Shown here in pieces: positions 36,302 to 45,157 of a DNA stretch of 64,000 bases (position 1 is its first letter; every line of letters starts with the position of its first letter). Below the pieces are notes generated by a model, which searched no databases, had not been told where the DNA came from, and worked only from the letters and a program-made list of their open reading frames with translations. The stretch is taken from positions 28,954-92,953 of the forward strand of contig NZ_QJTK01000013.1 in NCBI RefSeq assembly GCF_003217355.1, written 5' to 3'. This DNA is from Rhodobacter viridis. Lineage in GTDB: Bacteria; Pseudomonadota; Alphaproteobacteria; Rhodobacterales; Rhodobacteraceae. The translations under genes and the position numbers were made by a program.

Positions 36302-36320
36302 GGAAAGGCCCCGCCTTTCC
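36302..36320. terminator. Hairpin between convergent RTX and polA genes
   Basis: GGAAAGGC-CCC-GCCTTTCC at 36302-36320 lies in the 43-bp gap between the two convergent stops. There is no T run, so its terminator role is tentative. Confidence 0.4.
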
Positions 36321-36325
36321 CGGCC

Positions 36326-39178
36326 TCAATGCGCCTCGGCCCAGCTCGCCCCCTGCCCCGCATCGACGACAAGCGGCACAGAGAGCCGCACCGCCGGATC
36401 GGCCGCGCCTTCCATTGTCGCCCGCGCCGCGGCGATGAGCCGATCGACGGCGCCCTCTTCGACCTCGAAGATCAATTCGTCATGCACCTGCAACAGCATC
36501 GTCGCGGGCAGATCGGCGATGGCCGCTGGCATGCGGATCATCGCGCGGCGGATGATGTCGGCCGCCGCACCCTGAATCGGCGCGTTGATCGCGGCGCGTT
36601 TGGCAAAGCCCGCCCCCGGACCCTTGGCGTTGATCTCGGGCGTGTGGATCTTGCGCCCGAACAGCGTCTGCACGAAGCCGTTCGCTTTTGCAAAAGCCAC
36701 GGTCTCGTCCATATAGGCGCGGATGCCGGGGAAACGCTCGAAATAGCGGTCGATGAAGCCCTGCGCCTCGGCCCGCGGAATCCGCAGGTTGCGCGCCAGA
36801 CCAAAGCCCGAGATGCCGTAGATGACGCCGAAGTTGATCGCCTTGGCGCGGCGGCGCACCATCGGGTCCATCCCCTCGACCGGCACGCCGAACATTTCCG
36901 AGGCCGTCATCGCGTGAATGTCGATGCCCTTGGCGAAAGCGTCCTTCATCTCGGGCAGGTTCGCGACATGGGCAAGGATGCGCAGTTCGATCTGGGAATA
37001 GTCGAGCGAGACGATCTTGTGCCCCGGCGTCGCCACGAAGGCCTCGCGGATGCGGCGGCCCTCATCCGAGCGCACGGGGATGTTTTGCAGGTTGGGATCG
37101 GTCGAAGCGAGCCGCCCGGTGTTCGCCCCCGCGATGCTGTAAGACGTGTGCACGCGCCCCGTATCCGGGTTCACATGCGTCTGCAGCGCGTCGGTATAGG
37201 TCGATTTCAGCTTCGCGATCTGGCGCCAGTCGAGCACCTTCGCCGCCAATTCCGCCGCCTGCTTGTGATCTTCCATCGTGGTGATGTCTTCCAGCACATC
37301 GGCCCCGGTCGCATAGGCGCCGGTCTTGCCCTTCTCGCCACCCGGCACGCCGAGCTTGTCAAAGAGGATTTCCCCGAGTTGCTTGGGCGAGCCGACGTTG
37401 AAAGGCTGCCCGGCAAGGGCCTGAATTTCCTCCTCGAGCCCGGCCATGCGCTGCGCGAAGACATTCGACATCCGGGCAAGGACGGTGGGATCGACCTTGA
37501 CGCCCGCCATCTCCATCTCGGCCAGAACCGGCACCAGCGGGCGTTCCAGCGTCTCGTAAACCGTCGTCACTTTCGCGCGGTGCAGGAGTGGCTTGAAGGC
37601 GGCCCATAGCCGGAAGGTGATCTCGGCATCCTCGGCGGCATAGGCCGTGGCCTTGTCGATCGCCACCTTGTCGAAGGTCACCTGCGCCTTGCCGGTGCCG
37701 ATCAGCTCCTTGATCGGGATCGGGCGGTGATGCAGATATTCCTCGGAAAGCGCGTCCATCCCGTGCCCGTGCAGCCCCGAGAACATCGCGTAAGACATCA
37801 GCATCGTGTCGTCGAAAGGCGCGACGCGAATGCCGCGCCGGGCGAAGATCTTCCAGTCATATTTCATGTTCTGGCCGATCTTCAGGATCGCCGGGTCTTC
37901 CAGAACCGGCTTCAGGATCGCCAAAGCCTCGTCCATCGGCATCTGCCCCGCGGCCCGCGCGGTGGTGCCGAAGAGATCATCGCCCCCGGTGGTATGGCCA
38001 AGCGGCACATAACAGGCCCGCCCCGGCCCGGTGGAAAGCGAGACCCCGACCAGATCGGCCTGCATCTCGTCGAGCGAAGTGGTCTCGGTATCGACGGCGA
38101 GCACGCCAGTCTTTTGCGCCTCGGCAAGGAAGACCGAGAGCGCCGCGGCATCGGTGATGCACAGATAGCGCGCGGTGTCGATCGGCGCGACCTGCTCTGC
38201 CTCGGGCGCCAGACGGGCTTGCGGCGCCGCCCCCTCGGCCCAGCGCGCGGCGGCATCGGACTTCGGCGCGGGGGCGCCCACCGGCACCGCGCGGCCGAAT
38301 TTCTCGGCCACGCGCTTGGTCAGGGTGCGAAACTCCATCGCCTCAAGGAAGGCGATCAGCGCCGCGGGTTCGGGCTCTTTCACCTCGAGCGTCTCCAGCC
38401 CGAAGTCGAGCGGCACGTGATCTTCGAGTGTGACGAGCCGCTTCGAGACCCGGATCTGATCGGCGAAATTGACCAGCGTCTCGCGGCGCTTCGGCTGCTT
38501 GATCTCGCCTGCCCGTTCCAGCAGCGTTTCCAGATCGCCATAGTCCGCAATGAGTTGCGCGGCGGTCTTGATGCCAATGCCCGGCGCGCCGGGCACGTTG
38601 TCGACGGAATCGCCCGCCAGCGCCTGCACGTCGATCACCCGGTTTGGGCGGACGCCGAATTTCGCCTCGACCTCATCGGGGCCGATCACGATGTTCTTCA
38701 TCGCATCGAGCATCACCACGCCATCGCCGACGAGCTGCATCAGATCCTTGTCCGAGGAAATGATCGTGACCTTGCCCCCAGCCTCGCGCGCCTGTCGGGC
38801 GAGCGTCGCGATGATGTCATCGGCCTCATAGCCCTCGATCTCCAGACAGGCGAGGTTGAAGGCGCGGGTAGCGTCGCGGGTCAGCGGAAATTGCGGCCGC
38901 AGATCCTCGGGCGCCGGGGGGCGGTTTTCCTTGTAGGCGGGGTAGATCTCGTTGCGGAAGGTCTTCGAGCTGTAGTCGAAGATCACCGCCGCATGGGTCG
39001 GCGCATCGGCGCCCTTGGCGTCCTCGATGTAGCGAAAGATCATGTTGGTGAAGCCCGCCACGGCGCCGACGGGCAGACCGTCGGATTTGCGCGTCAGCGG
39101 CGGCAGCGCGTGATAGGCGCGGAAGATGAAGGCCGAGCCGTCGATCAGATGCAGATGGCAGCCTTTGCCGAAACTCAT
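36326..39178 (-). CDS. polA: DNA polymerase I
   Basis: This is a 950-residue polymerase I with all three domains. The 5'-3' exonuclease spans residues 1 to about 290 (LHLIDGSAFIFRAYHALPP, GYEADDIIATLA, DSVDNVPGAPGIG). The 3'-5' exonuclease near residue 370 keeps its metal acids (VLAVDTETTSLDEM), so proofreading looks intact. The polymerase domain carries SLDYSQIELRILAH (motif A), RRRAKAINFGVIYG (O helix) and LQVHDELIFEV (motif C). It works in Okazaki fragment processing and repair. A small zinc-finger gene lies about 96 bp upstream on the same strand. Confidence 0.97.
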   Translation of the reverse strand: MSFGKGCHLHLIDGSAFIFRAYHALPPLTRKSDGLPVGAVAGFTNMIFRYIEDAKGADAPTHAAVIFDYSSKTFRNEIYPAYKENRPPAPEDLRPQFPLTRDATRAFNLACLEIEGYEADDIIATLARQAREAGGKVTIISSDKDLMQLVGDGVVMLDAMKNIVIGPDEVEAKFGVRPNRVIDVQALAGDSVDNVPGAPGIGIKTAAQLIADYGDLETLLERAGEIKQPKRRETLVNFADQIRVSKRLVTLEDHVPLDFGLETLEVKEPEPAALIAFLEAMEFRTLTKRVAEKFGRAVPVGAPAPKSDAAARWAEGAAPQARLAPEAEQVAPIDTARYLCITDAAALSVFLAEAQKTGVLAVDTETTSLDEMQADLVGVSLSTGPGRACYVPLGHTTGGDDLFGTTARAAGQMPMDEALAILKPVLEDPAILKIGQNMKYDWKIFARRGIRVAPFDDTMLMSYAMFSGLHGHGMDALSEEYLHHRPIPIKELIGTGKAQVTFDKVAIDKATAYAAEDAEITFRLWAAFKPLLHRAKVTTVYETLERPLVPVLAEMEMAGVKVDPTVLARMSNVFAQRMAGLEEEIQALAGQPFNVGSPKQLGEILFDKLGVPGGEKGKTGAYATGADVLEDITTMEDHKQAAELAAKVLDWRQIAKLKSTYTDALQTHVNPDTGRVHTSYSIAGANTGRLASTDPNLQNIPVRSDEGRRIREAFVATPGHKIVSLDYSQIELRILAHVANLPEMKDAFAKGIDIHAMTASEMFGVPVEGMDPMVRRRAKAINFGVIYGISGFGLARNLRIPRAEAQGFIDRYFERFPGIRAYMDETVAFAKANGFVQTLFGRKIHTPEINAKGPGAGFAKRAAINAPIQGAAADIIRRAMIRMPAAIADLPATMLLQVHDELIFEVEEGAVDRLIAAARATMEGAADPAVRLSVPLVVDAGQGASWAEAH

Positions 39179-39223
39179 GGTGGCCTCCCCTTTTGGTCTC
39201 TTGTGCCACAGCCCCCCGCAAAC

Positions 39224-39250
39224 GAAAAGGCGGCCGCGGGGGCCGCCTTC
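39224..39250 (-). terminator. Terminator of the zinc-finger gene
   Basis: Stem GAAAAGGCGGCC/GGCCGCCTTC with a 5-base loop at 39224-39250. Read on the minus strand the distal arm ends in CCTTTTCGTTT, which gives a T-rich tail. It lies between the zinc-finger gene and polA. Confidence 0.65.
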
Positions 39251-39274
39251 GAAACGCGCACGGGGCGTGGAGTG

Positions 39275-39457
39275 TCAGTGGTCTTCGACGGCGTTGGCGC
39301 GGTCGATGATGAATTTCTTGCCGCAATAGGGGCAGCAGATCTCGCCGGTGTCGCGCGGGATCGTCAGATAGACCTTGGGATGGCCCAAGGCGCCTTCGCC
39401 GCCGTCGCAGGCGCCTTTCCAATGGGTGACGACCTTGATTTCGGGGGCGTTCGGCAT
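39275..39457 (-). CDS. Small zinc-finger protein (zf-CHCC, NDUFS6-like)
   Basis: This 60-residue protein is conserved in alphaproteobacteria. It has a Cys near residue 17 ([19 protein letters not shown]), a His, and [11 protein letters not shown] near the end, giving the C-H-C-C zinc site of the family related to complex I subunit NDUFS6. ATG 39457 has a good AGGAG ribosome site. A role in complex I assembly is possible from the eukaryotic relatives, but is not shown here. Confidence 0.9.
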   Translation of the reverse strand: MPNAPEIKVVTHWKGACDGGEGALGHPKVYLTIPRDTGEICCPYCGKKFIIDRANAVEDH

Positions 39458-39554
39458 GGCTGGCTCCTGAGCGAGGCAATTGGGTCGGGCGGAGTTATGC
39501 GAAATATCGCCGCAGCGCGCAAGCTTTCCAAACGGGGGCCCCGGTCGGGCCGCC

Positions 39555-39665
39555 GGGGGCTTTGCCCGCCACAAACGCAAAGGCCGGGGGGCTTTGCCCC
39601 CCGGGGCCCCCAGCGTATTTGCACCAAGAAGAAGAATGGGGTGTTTCTTCTTGGCCCAAATACGC
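39555..39665. repeat. Dispersed intergenic repeat, copy 2, with a 21-bp long-arm hairpin
   Basis: GC-rich palindromes of the form GGGGGGCTTTGCCCCCC near 39584-39602 are followed by a large inverted repeat. The arms are 39613-39633 and 39645-39665 (19 of 21 bases pair), reading GCGTATTTG...CCAAGAAGAA, with an 11-base loop. It lies downstream of the HIT gene on the minus strand and could end its transcript. Related copies are at 23332-23434 and 42638-42705. Confidence 0.7.
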
Positions 39666-39693
39666 CCTGTCGCCGGTGCGGCTGAGAGAAAGA

Positions 39694-40074
39694 TCAGTCG
39701 GTGCAGATCATCGGGCCGATGCAGCGCCCGGCCAGGATGTGCAGGTGGAAATGCGGCACTTCCTGCACGCCGTTCTCGCCCGCATTGGTGATCGCGCGGA
39801 AGCCCTTGCCCGCCCCATGCGCCTCGGCGCCGATCAGATTCACCACCGCGGCGACGGCGCGGGTGAAATCGACGATCTCGGCCTCCGAGGCTTCGGCACA
39901 GAAATGATCGTAGGTGACGTAAGGCCCCTTCGGGATCACCAGCACATGATCGGGCGCTTTCGGCGCGATGTCGCGAAAGGCCAGCGTGTGCTCGGTTTCC
40001 AGAACCGTGCGGTTGGGGATCTCGCCGCGCAGGATGCGGGCGAAGATGTTCGTGGTGTCATAGACATAGGCCAA
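39694..40074 (-). CDS. HIT family protein (histidine triad hydrolase)
   Basis: This protein of about 126 residues carries the histidine triad [11 protein letters not shown] (HxHxH). Other family landmarks are [14 protein letters not shown] at the N-terminus and [14 protein letters not shown]. Members hydrolyse nucleotide phosphoramidates or related bonds. No ATG is available. TTG at 40074 is chosen because GAGGAG lies seven bases before it and the next residues [14 protein letters not shown] begin the family; another TTG at 40089 has no such site. The ribosome site overlaps the end of the upstream GT14 gene, so the two are likely coupled. Confidence 0.88.
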   Translation of the reverse strand: MAYVYDTTNIFARILRGEIPNRTVLETEHTLAFRDIAPKAPDHVLVIPKGPYVTYDHFCAEASEAEIVDFTRAVAAVVNLIGAEAHGAGKGFRAITNAGENGVQEVPHFHLHILAGRCIGPMICTD

Positions 40075-40085
40075 GAGTGTTCTCC

Positions 40086-41660
40086 TCAATCGACGAACAG
40101 ATAATCGGTTGCCGCGATCTGATGTGCAAGATCGAGGTCGATGCCGAGGAAGGCCGCCAGCGGGGCTGCGTTGTCCTCGGGGCTTGCCGCTTGCCGGATG
40201 CGGTGGAAGGCCGGAAAGCCAGCGGCCCGCATCTGCTCGCTTTCATGCGCCAGATCGTTGCGGATCGTCGGCAGAAGCCGCGCCAGCACCTCGGGCGGCG
40301 TGTGCTCGCCCGCAAGCCCGACGCGGCGGGCATGGCCGATCAGATAGTCGTCGGAAAAGTCGCATTCGATTTCCAGAACCCGCGTCGCGCATTTGTCGGC
40401 GGCGAAATCCAGCATCAGATCGATCGCCGCCGGATCAAGGCACAGCACGAGCCGGTTGCTCTGGTAATAGTCGAACATCATCCGCAACAGCGCGCGCCGG
40501 TGCCGGTTGCGCTTGTCCAGCGTGCGCTCGATCCCGCCCAGATCGGGCAGCCCCCCCGCTTCGTTGAAGATGTAGTCGAGCGTGGGCAGGTCGGTGCGAT
40601 GACGCACCTGTTCGACCAGCCGCTTCGCCACATGCCATTTCTTGCTGACGACCAGCATCAGCGTGCGCTCGCGGCCAAGCGAGGCCTCGCGCTCCCAGAA
40701 CCGCGGCGCGAAGCGGCGCCCCTCGCGGCCGCGGCCCGTCAGGAAGCTGAAGAGCGAGCGCCCCTCGTTCGAGACATTGAACGACACCCCGCGCTGCGCC
40801 CAGAGCGCCCCCAGACGGTCTTTCAACTCAAGCGCATCCGGGCTGATCTTGCGGGCGAACAGGTAATCCTGCGCCAGCAGCAGGTCGTAATGGTCGTTGT
40901 AGAAGGTCACCGGCATGCCGTAATCGGTGAACATCAGGAAAGTGAGCGTGCGGCGCCGGATCTCGGGTTCCGGCACCAGATGCGGCACGATGGTCTGGAA
41001 GAAGGTCTCGTCCGGGATCCATGTGGTGCGGAAGAAGCGCACGACATCACGGCGCGCGGCGCAGAACCCCAGCACCGCCTCGATCGTGCGCCGCCGCAGG
41101 CACCACCATTGCGAGCCGATCATCATCTGCAGATCGTCGGGCACCTTGCGGGTCAGGCCGAGCCGCTTTTGCCACTCGAAGGAGGTGTAAAAAAGTCTCG
41201 GTTGCGTGCGTTCGTTGAACCAGTGCCGATAGGTCAGCCGCTCTTCCTTGAAGCCGGTCTTGATCCAGTCCGAGGTGAAGAAGTCGAAACATTCGATGTA
41301 ATCGGCATCGCTGGCATCCAGAAAGTGATGCGCGAATTCCGCCGTCTTCACCGGCATGCAATCGCCTGACAGCATGTAGAAATGTGTCGCCTGCGGAAAG
41401 GCCTCGAGTGCGGCGCGGACCGCCTGCAGCGTCGCCTCGACAAGGCTCCATTCGCCCCAGCCGCATTTGCGCCGCTTGCGCGCGAAGGTGACCGAAGGGT
41501 TGGTCGCGAGCGCCTCGCGGATCAGCGCGTAATCCTCTGCCGAGGCCCGGGCGTCGAAGTGGATCGAGACGAAATCCCCCGCCGAGGTCAGCCGCTCGGC
41601 CTGCGCGATGATCCCCTCGGGATCCTTGTGCGTCAGCAGGATGAAGGCGATTTTTGCCAT
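40086..41660 (-). CDS. GT14-type glycosyltransferase (core-2/I-branching like, DUF5928 type)
   Basis: This is a 524-residue protein. The first 300 residues form a Branch/GT14 domain, MAKIAFILLTHKDPEGI, then HFYMLSGDCMPVK, QWWCLRRRTIEAVL and WIPDETFFQTIV, as in beta-1,6-N-acetylglucosaminyltransferases. The remaining 220 residues are an alphaproteobacterial extension of unknown role. It is divergent, with about 150 bp between starts, from a sulfotransferase, so the two probably modify the same surface polysaccharide. No transmembrane segment is visible. ATG 41660 begins the conserved domain. Confidence 0.85.
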   Translation of the reverse strand: MAKIAFILLTHKDPEGIIAQAERLTSAGDFVSIHFDARASAEDYALIREALATNPSVTFARKRRKCGWGEWSLVEATLQAVRAALEAFPQATHFYMLSGDCMPVKTAEFAHHFLDASDADYIECFDFFTSDWIKTGFKEERLTYRHWFNERTQPRLFYTSFEWQKRLGLTRKVPDDLQMMIGSQWWCLRRRTIEAVLGFCAARRDVVRFFRTTWIPDETFFQTIVPHLVPEPEIRRRTLTFLMFTDYGMPVTFYNDHYDLLLAQDYLFARKISPDALELKDRLGALWAQRGVSFNVSNEGRSLFSFLTGRGREGRRFAPRFWEREASLGRERTLMLVVSKKWHVAKRLVEQVRHRTDLPTLDYIFNEAGGLPDLGGIERTLDKRNRHRRALLRMMFDYYQSNRLVLCLDPAAIDLMLDFAADKCATRVLEIECDFSDDYLIGHARRVGLAGEHTPPEVLARLLPTIRNDLAHESEQMRAAGFPAFHRIRQAASPEDNAAPLAAFLGIDLDLAHQIAATDYLFVD

Positions 41661-41807
41661 ACTGGAAACAAGCCACCCGCTCTTTTGCCTTATTCGCCTA
41701 GATACCGTCAAAGGACATTGAAAAAACAGAGGTTCTTTGCTTCATAGGAAGGAATTCTTGAAGAGTGGTGTGACAGGGTTGGCGCACTGCGACTGGAGGT
41801 TGACTTC

Positions 41808-42626
41808 ATGGGGTTTCCCGGCACCTGGATGACCGAGAGCGAGAGCGTCGTCTATCGGGTCGTTCCGAAATGCGCCTGCTCGTCGATCGGGCAGATCATG
41901 TATTATTCCGATAACGGCAAGTTCTTCGACGGCGACATTCACGACAGTACCGCGGGCCTGCACAAGTGGTCGCAAGAGGAAAGCCAGACGGCGATCGAGG
42001 CGAACGTCAAGGCGCACAAGTCCTATGCCTTCACCTGCGTGCGCAACCCCTATGCGCGGATCCTGTCGTCCTTCTTCGACAAGATCGCGGGGATTCAGCG
42101 GAACGGCAAACGCTATCGCGGCGCGCTGGTGCCGCAGCTGATCCAGAAATACGGCATCGATGTCGGCAGCCCGGAGAACGGCTTCGACTTCGATCAGGTG
42201 GCCTCGTTCCGCCGGTTTTTGCTGTTTGCGCGCGACACCATCCGCTGGCGCCGCCCGATGGAGCCCGACATTCACTGGTCGGCGATGTCGGGGCATATCT
42301 CGACCTTCATCGTCAACGGCGGGCGCTACGACCACATCTTCTTCACCGAGAAATTCGACGAGGGGATGCAGGTCGTTCTGAACAACATCCAGACGCCGCA
42401 TCCGGTCGATCTGAAGAAAGTGCCGAAATTCAACGAAAGCGAAGGCCACGGGCCGAAGCGGGCGCATCCGGTAAGCGCCTATTTCGACGATCTGTCACGG
42501 CATCTGGTGTGGGAAATCTACCGCAAGGATTTCCAGCTGTTCAAATACGACTTCGACAATCCCGACAACAAGATGCCGATTGGCGAGGTTGATCTGGACG
42601 AGGTGCATGTGAAGCTGGGCGATTGA
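41808..42626 (+). CDS. Carbohydrate sulfotransferase family 2-like protein
   Basis: This is a 272-residue sulfotransferase. The 5'-phosphosulfate loop is VVPKCACSSIGQIMYY at about residue 18, like the KxxxTS/KCACSS type of HNK-1 family enzymes. The 3'-phosphate motif is AFTCVRNPYARILSSFFDKI. It would transfer sulfate from PAPS to a sugar of a surface glycan. It is divergent from the GT14 gene, and sulfated capsule or exopolysaccharide is a reasonable guess. It has no signal or membrane helix, so it should work in the cytoplasm on a lipid-linked or nucleotide-linked precursor. Confidence 0.87.
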   Translation: MGFPGTWMTESESVVYRVVPKCACSSIGQIMYYSDNGKFFDGDIHDSTAGLHKWSQEESQTAIEANVKAHKSYAFTCVRNPYARILSSFFDKIAGIQRNGKRYRGALVPQLIQKYGIDVGSPENGFDFDQVASFRRFLLFARDTIRWRRPMEPDIHWSAMSGHISTFIVNGGRYDHIFFTEKFDEGMQVVLNNIQTPHPVDLKKVPKFNESEGHGPKRAHPVSAYFDDLSRHLVWEIYRKDFQLFKYDFDNPDNKMPIGEVDLDEVHVKLGD

Positions 42627-42637
42627 GGTCCGCCGCG

Positions 42638-42705
42638 CAGGGGGCGCTGCCCCCGCCGAGGCGATGCCTCGGCCCCCCGAGATATTTGGGGCAAGATGAA
42701 GCAGG
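42638..42705. repeat. Dispersed intergenic repeat, copy 3
   Basis: After the sulfotransferase stop come the palindromes GGGGGCGCTGCCCCC and CCGAGGCGATGCCTCGG, then CCCCCCGAGATATTTG and CAAGATGAAGCAGG. Its reverse complement matches copy 1 at 23405-23434 (CTGCTTCATCTTGC and AATATCTCGGGGGG). It ends next to the methyltransferase stop. Confidence 0.7.
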
Positions 42706-42708
42706 AGG

Positions 42709-43371
42709 TCAGGCGGGCTGCTTGCGCGCCTCGAACAGTACCTGACCGCGCGGCAGCATGCGGTCGTGTTTCGTCAAGTCCCAGCCCTTGGACGCGGCCA
42801 GAACATCGGCTTCCAGCCTGTGCCGGGGCGGGCGGTCCGGGTGGGTCACGACGCCATCGGGCTGACGGTATGGCTGATGCGCCTGCCCCTCGGGCGCCAG
42901 AAACACCGTGAAGAGAAAGACTTCGAGCCGCGGAAACCGGGCCAGATTGCTCAGCGCCTGCGCCAGACAGTCGTTCGGCAGATGCGGAAAGACGGCAAAG
43001 GCGATCGCATGGGTGATCGTGTCGGGCAGGCCCGGAAAGGCGAAGGCGTCATCCGCGATCAGCTGCGCCGGGTCGAGCCGCGCAGGATCGGTCAGTTCCG
43101 CCGCATGCCCCGCCAGCATCAGATCGCGCGAGGCATCGGTGCCCCAGTAATGCCCGGGCTCGAGATAAGCGACGGCCTTGCAGCCCAGCCGCAAGGCCCC
43201 CGCCCCGATATCGAGAAGATGGTGGTGGGGGGCCAGCCCCCCCACCTCGGTCAAGGCCGCCATCTGCGCCCGCCCGGTTTCATCCCAGCGGCCACCGACG
43301 ATGGCGCGGTGTCGCCCCTCGGCCAGCGCCTTGCCGTAGAAATCCGGCGCCAGATAGGGCGAGCGGCCCAT
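42709..43371 (-). CDS. Class I SAM-dependent methyltransferase
   Basis: This is a 220-residue methyltransferase-like protein. The SAM motif is HHLLDIGAGALRLGCKAVAYL at about residue 50, followed by an acidic motif II near GTDASRDLM. The acceptor is not identifiable. It follows the PfkB kinase gene by 3 bp on the same strand, and probably shares its transcript with nth. No signal peptide is visible. Confidence 0.82.
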   Translation of the reverse strand: MGRSPYLAPDFYGKALAEGRHRAIVGGRWDETGRAQMAALTEVGGLAPHHHLLDIGAGALRLGCKAVAYLEPGHYWGTDASRDLMLAGHAAELTDPARLDPAQLIADDAFAFPGLPDTITHAIAFAVFPHLPNDCLAQALSNLARFPRLEVFLFTVFLAPEGQAHQPYRQPDGVVTHPDRPPRHRLEADVLAASKGWDLTKHDRMLPRGQVLFEARKQPA

Positions 43372-43374
43372 CGA

Positions 43375-44361
43375 TCAGAGCAGCCCGGCCTGCTTGAACA
43401 GCGCCTTGATGTCGGTTTCGGGCCGCGCGCCGTAATGGCTGATCACCTCGGCCGCCGCGATGCAGCCCATCTTGCCCGCGATCTCAAGGCTTTGCCCGGT
43501 CGCGATGCCGTAAAGGAACCCGGCGGCGAATTGATCGCCTGCGCCCGTCGCATCGACCGGGACGACGCGATGCACCGGCACCTCCACCCGTTCGGTGCCG
43601 CGGATCACCACCACATCGGCGCCCGAGCGGGTGCAGACCACCAGCCCGCATTCCGTAGCCGCCTGTTTCAGCGCGGTTTCCAGATCGGTCTGGTAAAGCG
43701 AGGCCCATTCGTGCTCGTTGCCCAGCGCGAAATCCATCTCGTCCTTCACCAGACGGCGGAAGCTGTCGCGGTGACGATCGACGCAGAAGGGGTCCGAGAG
43801 CGAAATGCCCGCCCGCCCGCCGCCGCGGTGGCAGCCCTGCGCGGCTTTGAGAAAACCCGCCTTGCCGTGATCCTTGTCGAAAAGATAACCCTCAAGGAAC
43901 AGCATCTCGGTGTTCTCGACCACCTCAAGGGCCACGTCTTCGGTGGAGAGTTCCGCCGAGATGCCAAGGTAGGTGTTCATCGAGCGCTCGCCATCGGGCG
44001 TCACGAAGATCATCGAGCGCGAGGTCGGCAGATCGGCGCCCTTCACCGGCGGGTTCGGGAAATCCGTACCCTCGGCATTCAGCGCGGCCTTGTAGAAATG
44101 GCCCAAAGTGTCATCGGCGACGCGGCCGATGAAAGCGGCGCCAAGGCCAAGGTTGCCCAGACCCGCGATCGTGTTGCCGACCGAGCCGCCGGGAGCCTCG
44201 GTGCGTTCGTGCATGGCGGCATAAAGCTTTTCGGCGCGGTCGCGCTCGATCAGCTGCATGATGCCCTTTTCGATGCCCATCGCGGTCAGGAATTCGTCGT
44301 CACATTGCGCGATCACATCGACGATGGCGTTGCCGATGCCGACGACCTGATATTTCTTCAT
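43375..44361 (-). CDS. PfkB-family sugar/adenosine kinase
   Basis: This 328-residue ribokinase-fold protein has the N-terminal signature VVGIGNAIVDVIAQCDD, the substrate loop EAPGGSVGNTIAGLGNLG (PfkB signature 1) and the ATP/catalytic signature VDATGAGDQFAAGFLYGI (PfkB signature 2 with the base Asp). It is closest in look to alphaproteobacterial adenosine kinase-like proteins. It phosphorylates a sugar or nucleoside. Its ATG overlaps the nth stop by four bases, so the pair is coupled with the downstream methyltransferase. Confidence 0.88.
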   Translation of the reverse strand: MKKYQVVGIGNAIVDVIAQCDDEFLTAMGIEKGIMQLIERDRAEKLYAAMHERTEAPGGSVGNTIAGLGNLGLGAAFIGRVADDTLGHFYKAALNAEGTDFPNPPVKGADLPTSRSMIFVTPDGERSMNTYLGISAELSTEDVALEVVENTEMLFLEGYLFDKDHGKAGFLKAAQGCHRGGGRAGISLSDPFCVDRHRDSFRRLVKDEMDFALGNEHEWASLYQTDLETALKQAATECGLVVCTRSGADVVVIRGTERVEVPVHRVVPVDATGAGDQFAAGFLYGIATGQSLEIAGKMGCIAAAEVISHYGARPETDIKALFKQAGLL

Positions 44362-45002
44362 GCGGTTTTCTCCTCGAAACGGCACAGATCGCGGATCAGG
44401 CAATCGGCGCAGCGGGGTTTGCGGGCGGTGCAGATGTAGCGCCCGTGCAGGATCAGCCAGTGATGCGCGTGGCGCTGATATTCCACCGGCACATTGTCTT
44501 CGATGGCGCGCTCGACCACGTCGACATCCTTGCCCGGACAGATGCCCGAGCGGTTGCCGACGCGGAAGATATGGGTGTCGACCGCCTGCGCCGGATGGCC
44601 CCAGCCCATGTTCAGCACCACATTCGCCGTCTTGCGCCCGACACCGGGCAAGCTGACCAGCGCCGCGCGCGAGGACGGCACCTGACCGCCGAAGCGCTCC
44701 ATCAGCAGGCGCGACAGCGCGATCACGTTCTTCGCCTTGTTGCGGTAAAGCCCGATCGACTTGATATGCTCGATCAGCCCGTCCTCGCCCAAGGCCAGCA
44801 TCTTTTGCGGCGTGTCGGCGACGGGCCACAGGCCGTGCGTGGCCCTGTTCACCCCCACATCGGTCGCCTGCGCCGACAGCGCGACGGCGACGAGCAGGGT
44901 GAAGGCGTTCACATGCTCCAGTTCGCCTTCGGGATGCGGGTTGGCCTCCGCGAAACGGCGGAAGACCTCTTTCATCGTCGGGTAATCAAGCTGCGCAACC
45001 AT
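44358..45002 (-). CDS. nth: Endonuclease III
   Basis: This is a 214-residue DNA glycosylase/AP lyase. The helix-hairpin-helix is LVSLPGVGRKTANVVLNM with the catalytic Lys, followed by the catalytic Asp in AVDTHIFRVGNR. The C-terminal 4Fe-4S site is C-x6-C-x2-C-x5-C (CTARKPRCADCLIRDLC). It removes oxidised pyrimidines. It is first in the operon nth - pfkB kinase - methyltransferase. Confidence 0.96.
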   Translation of the reverse strand: MVAQLDYPTMKEVFRRFAEANPHPEGELEHVNAFTLLVAVALSAQATDVGVNRATHGLWPVADTPQKMLALGEDGLIEHIKSIGLYRNKAKNVIALSRLLMERFGGQVPSSRAALVSLPGVGRKTANVVLNMGWGHPAQAVDTHIFRVGNRSGICPGKDVDVVERAIEDNVPVEYQRHAHHWLILHGRYICTARKPRCADCLIRDLCRFEEKTA

Positions 45003-45157
45003 GGCCCCCTTCTGCCCGCCGATCCCGCACGGGGCAAGAGGAAGCGCGCAGGATTAACCGAATTCGGCAATTTACGGACAATTCGCCGCCGCCGTTAATC
45101 TTTCGTTTGCCGTGATGCGAAAGAATGGGGCTGTTCTGAAGGGACGGGAGAGGCAAC

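Noticed and set aside
37727..39685. Plus-strand open frame (about 652 codons) opposite polA
   Set aside because: polA is complete on the other strand with all domains; the frame is a GC-bias shadow.
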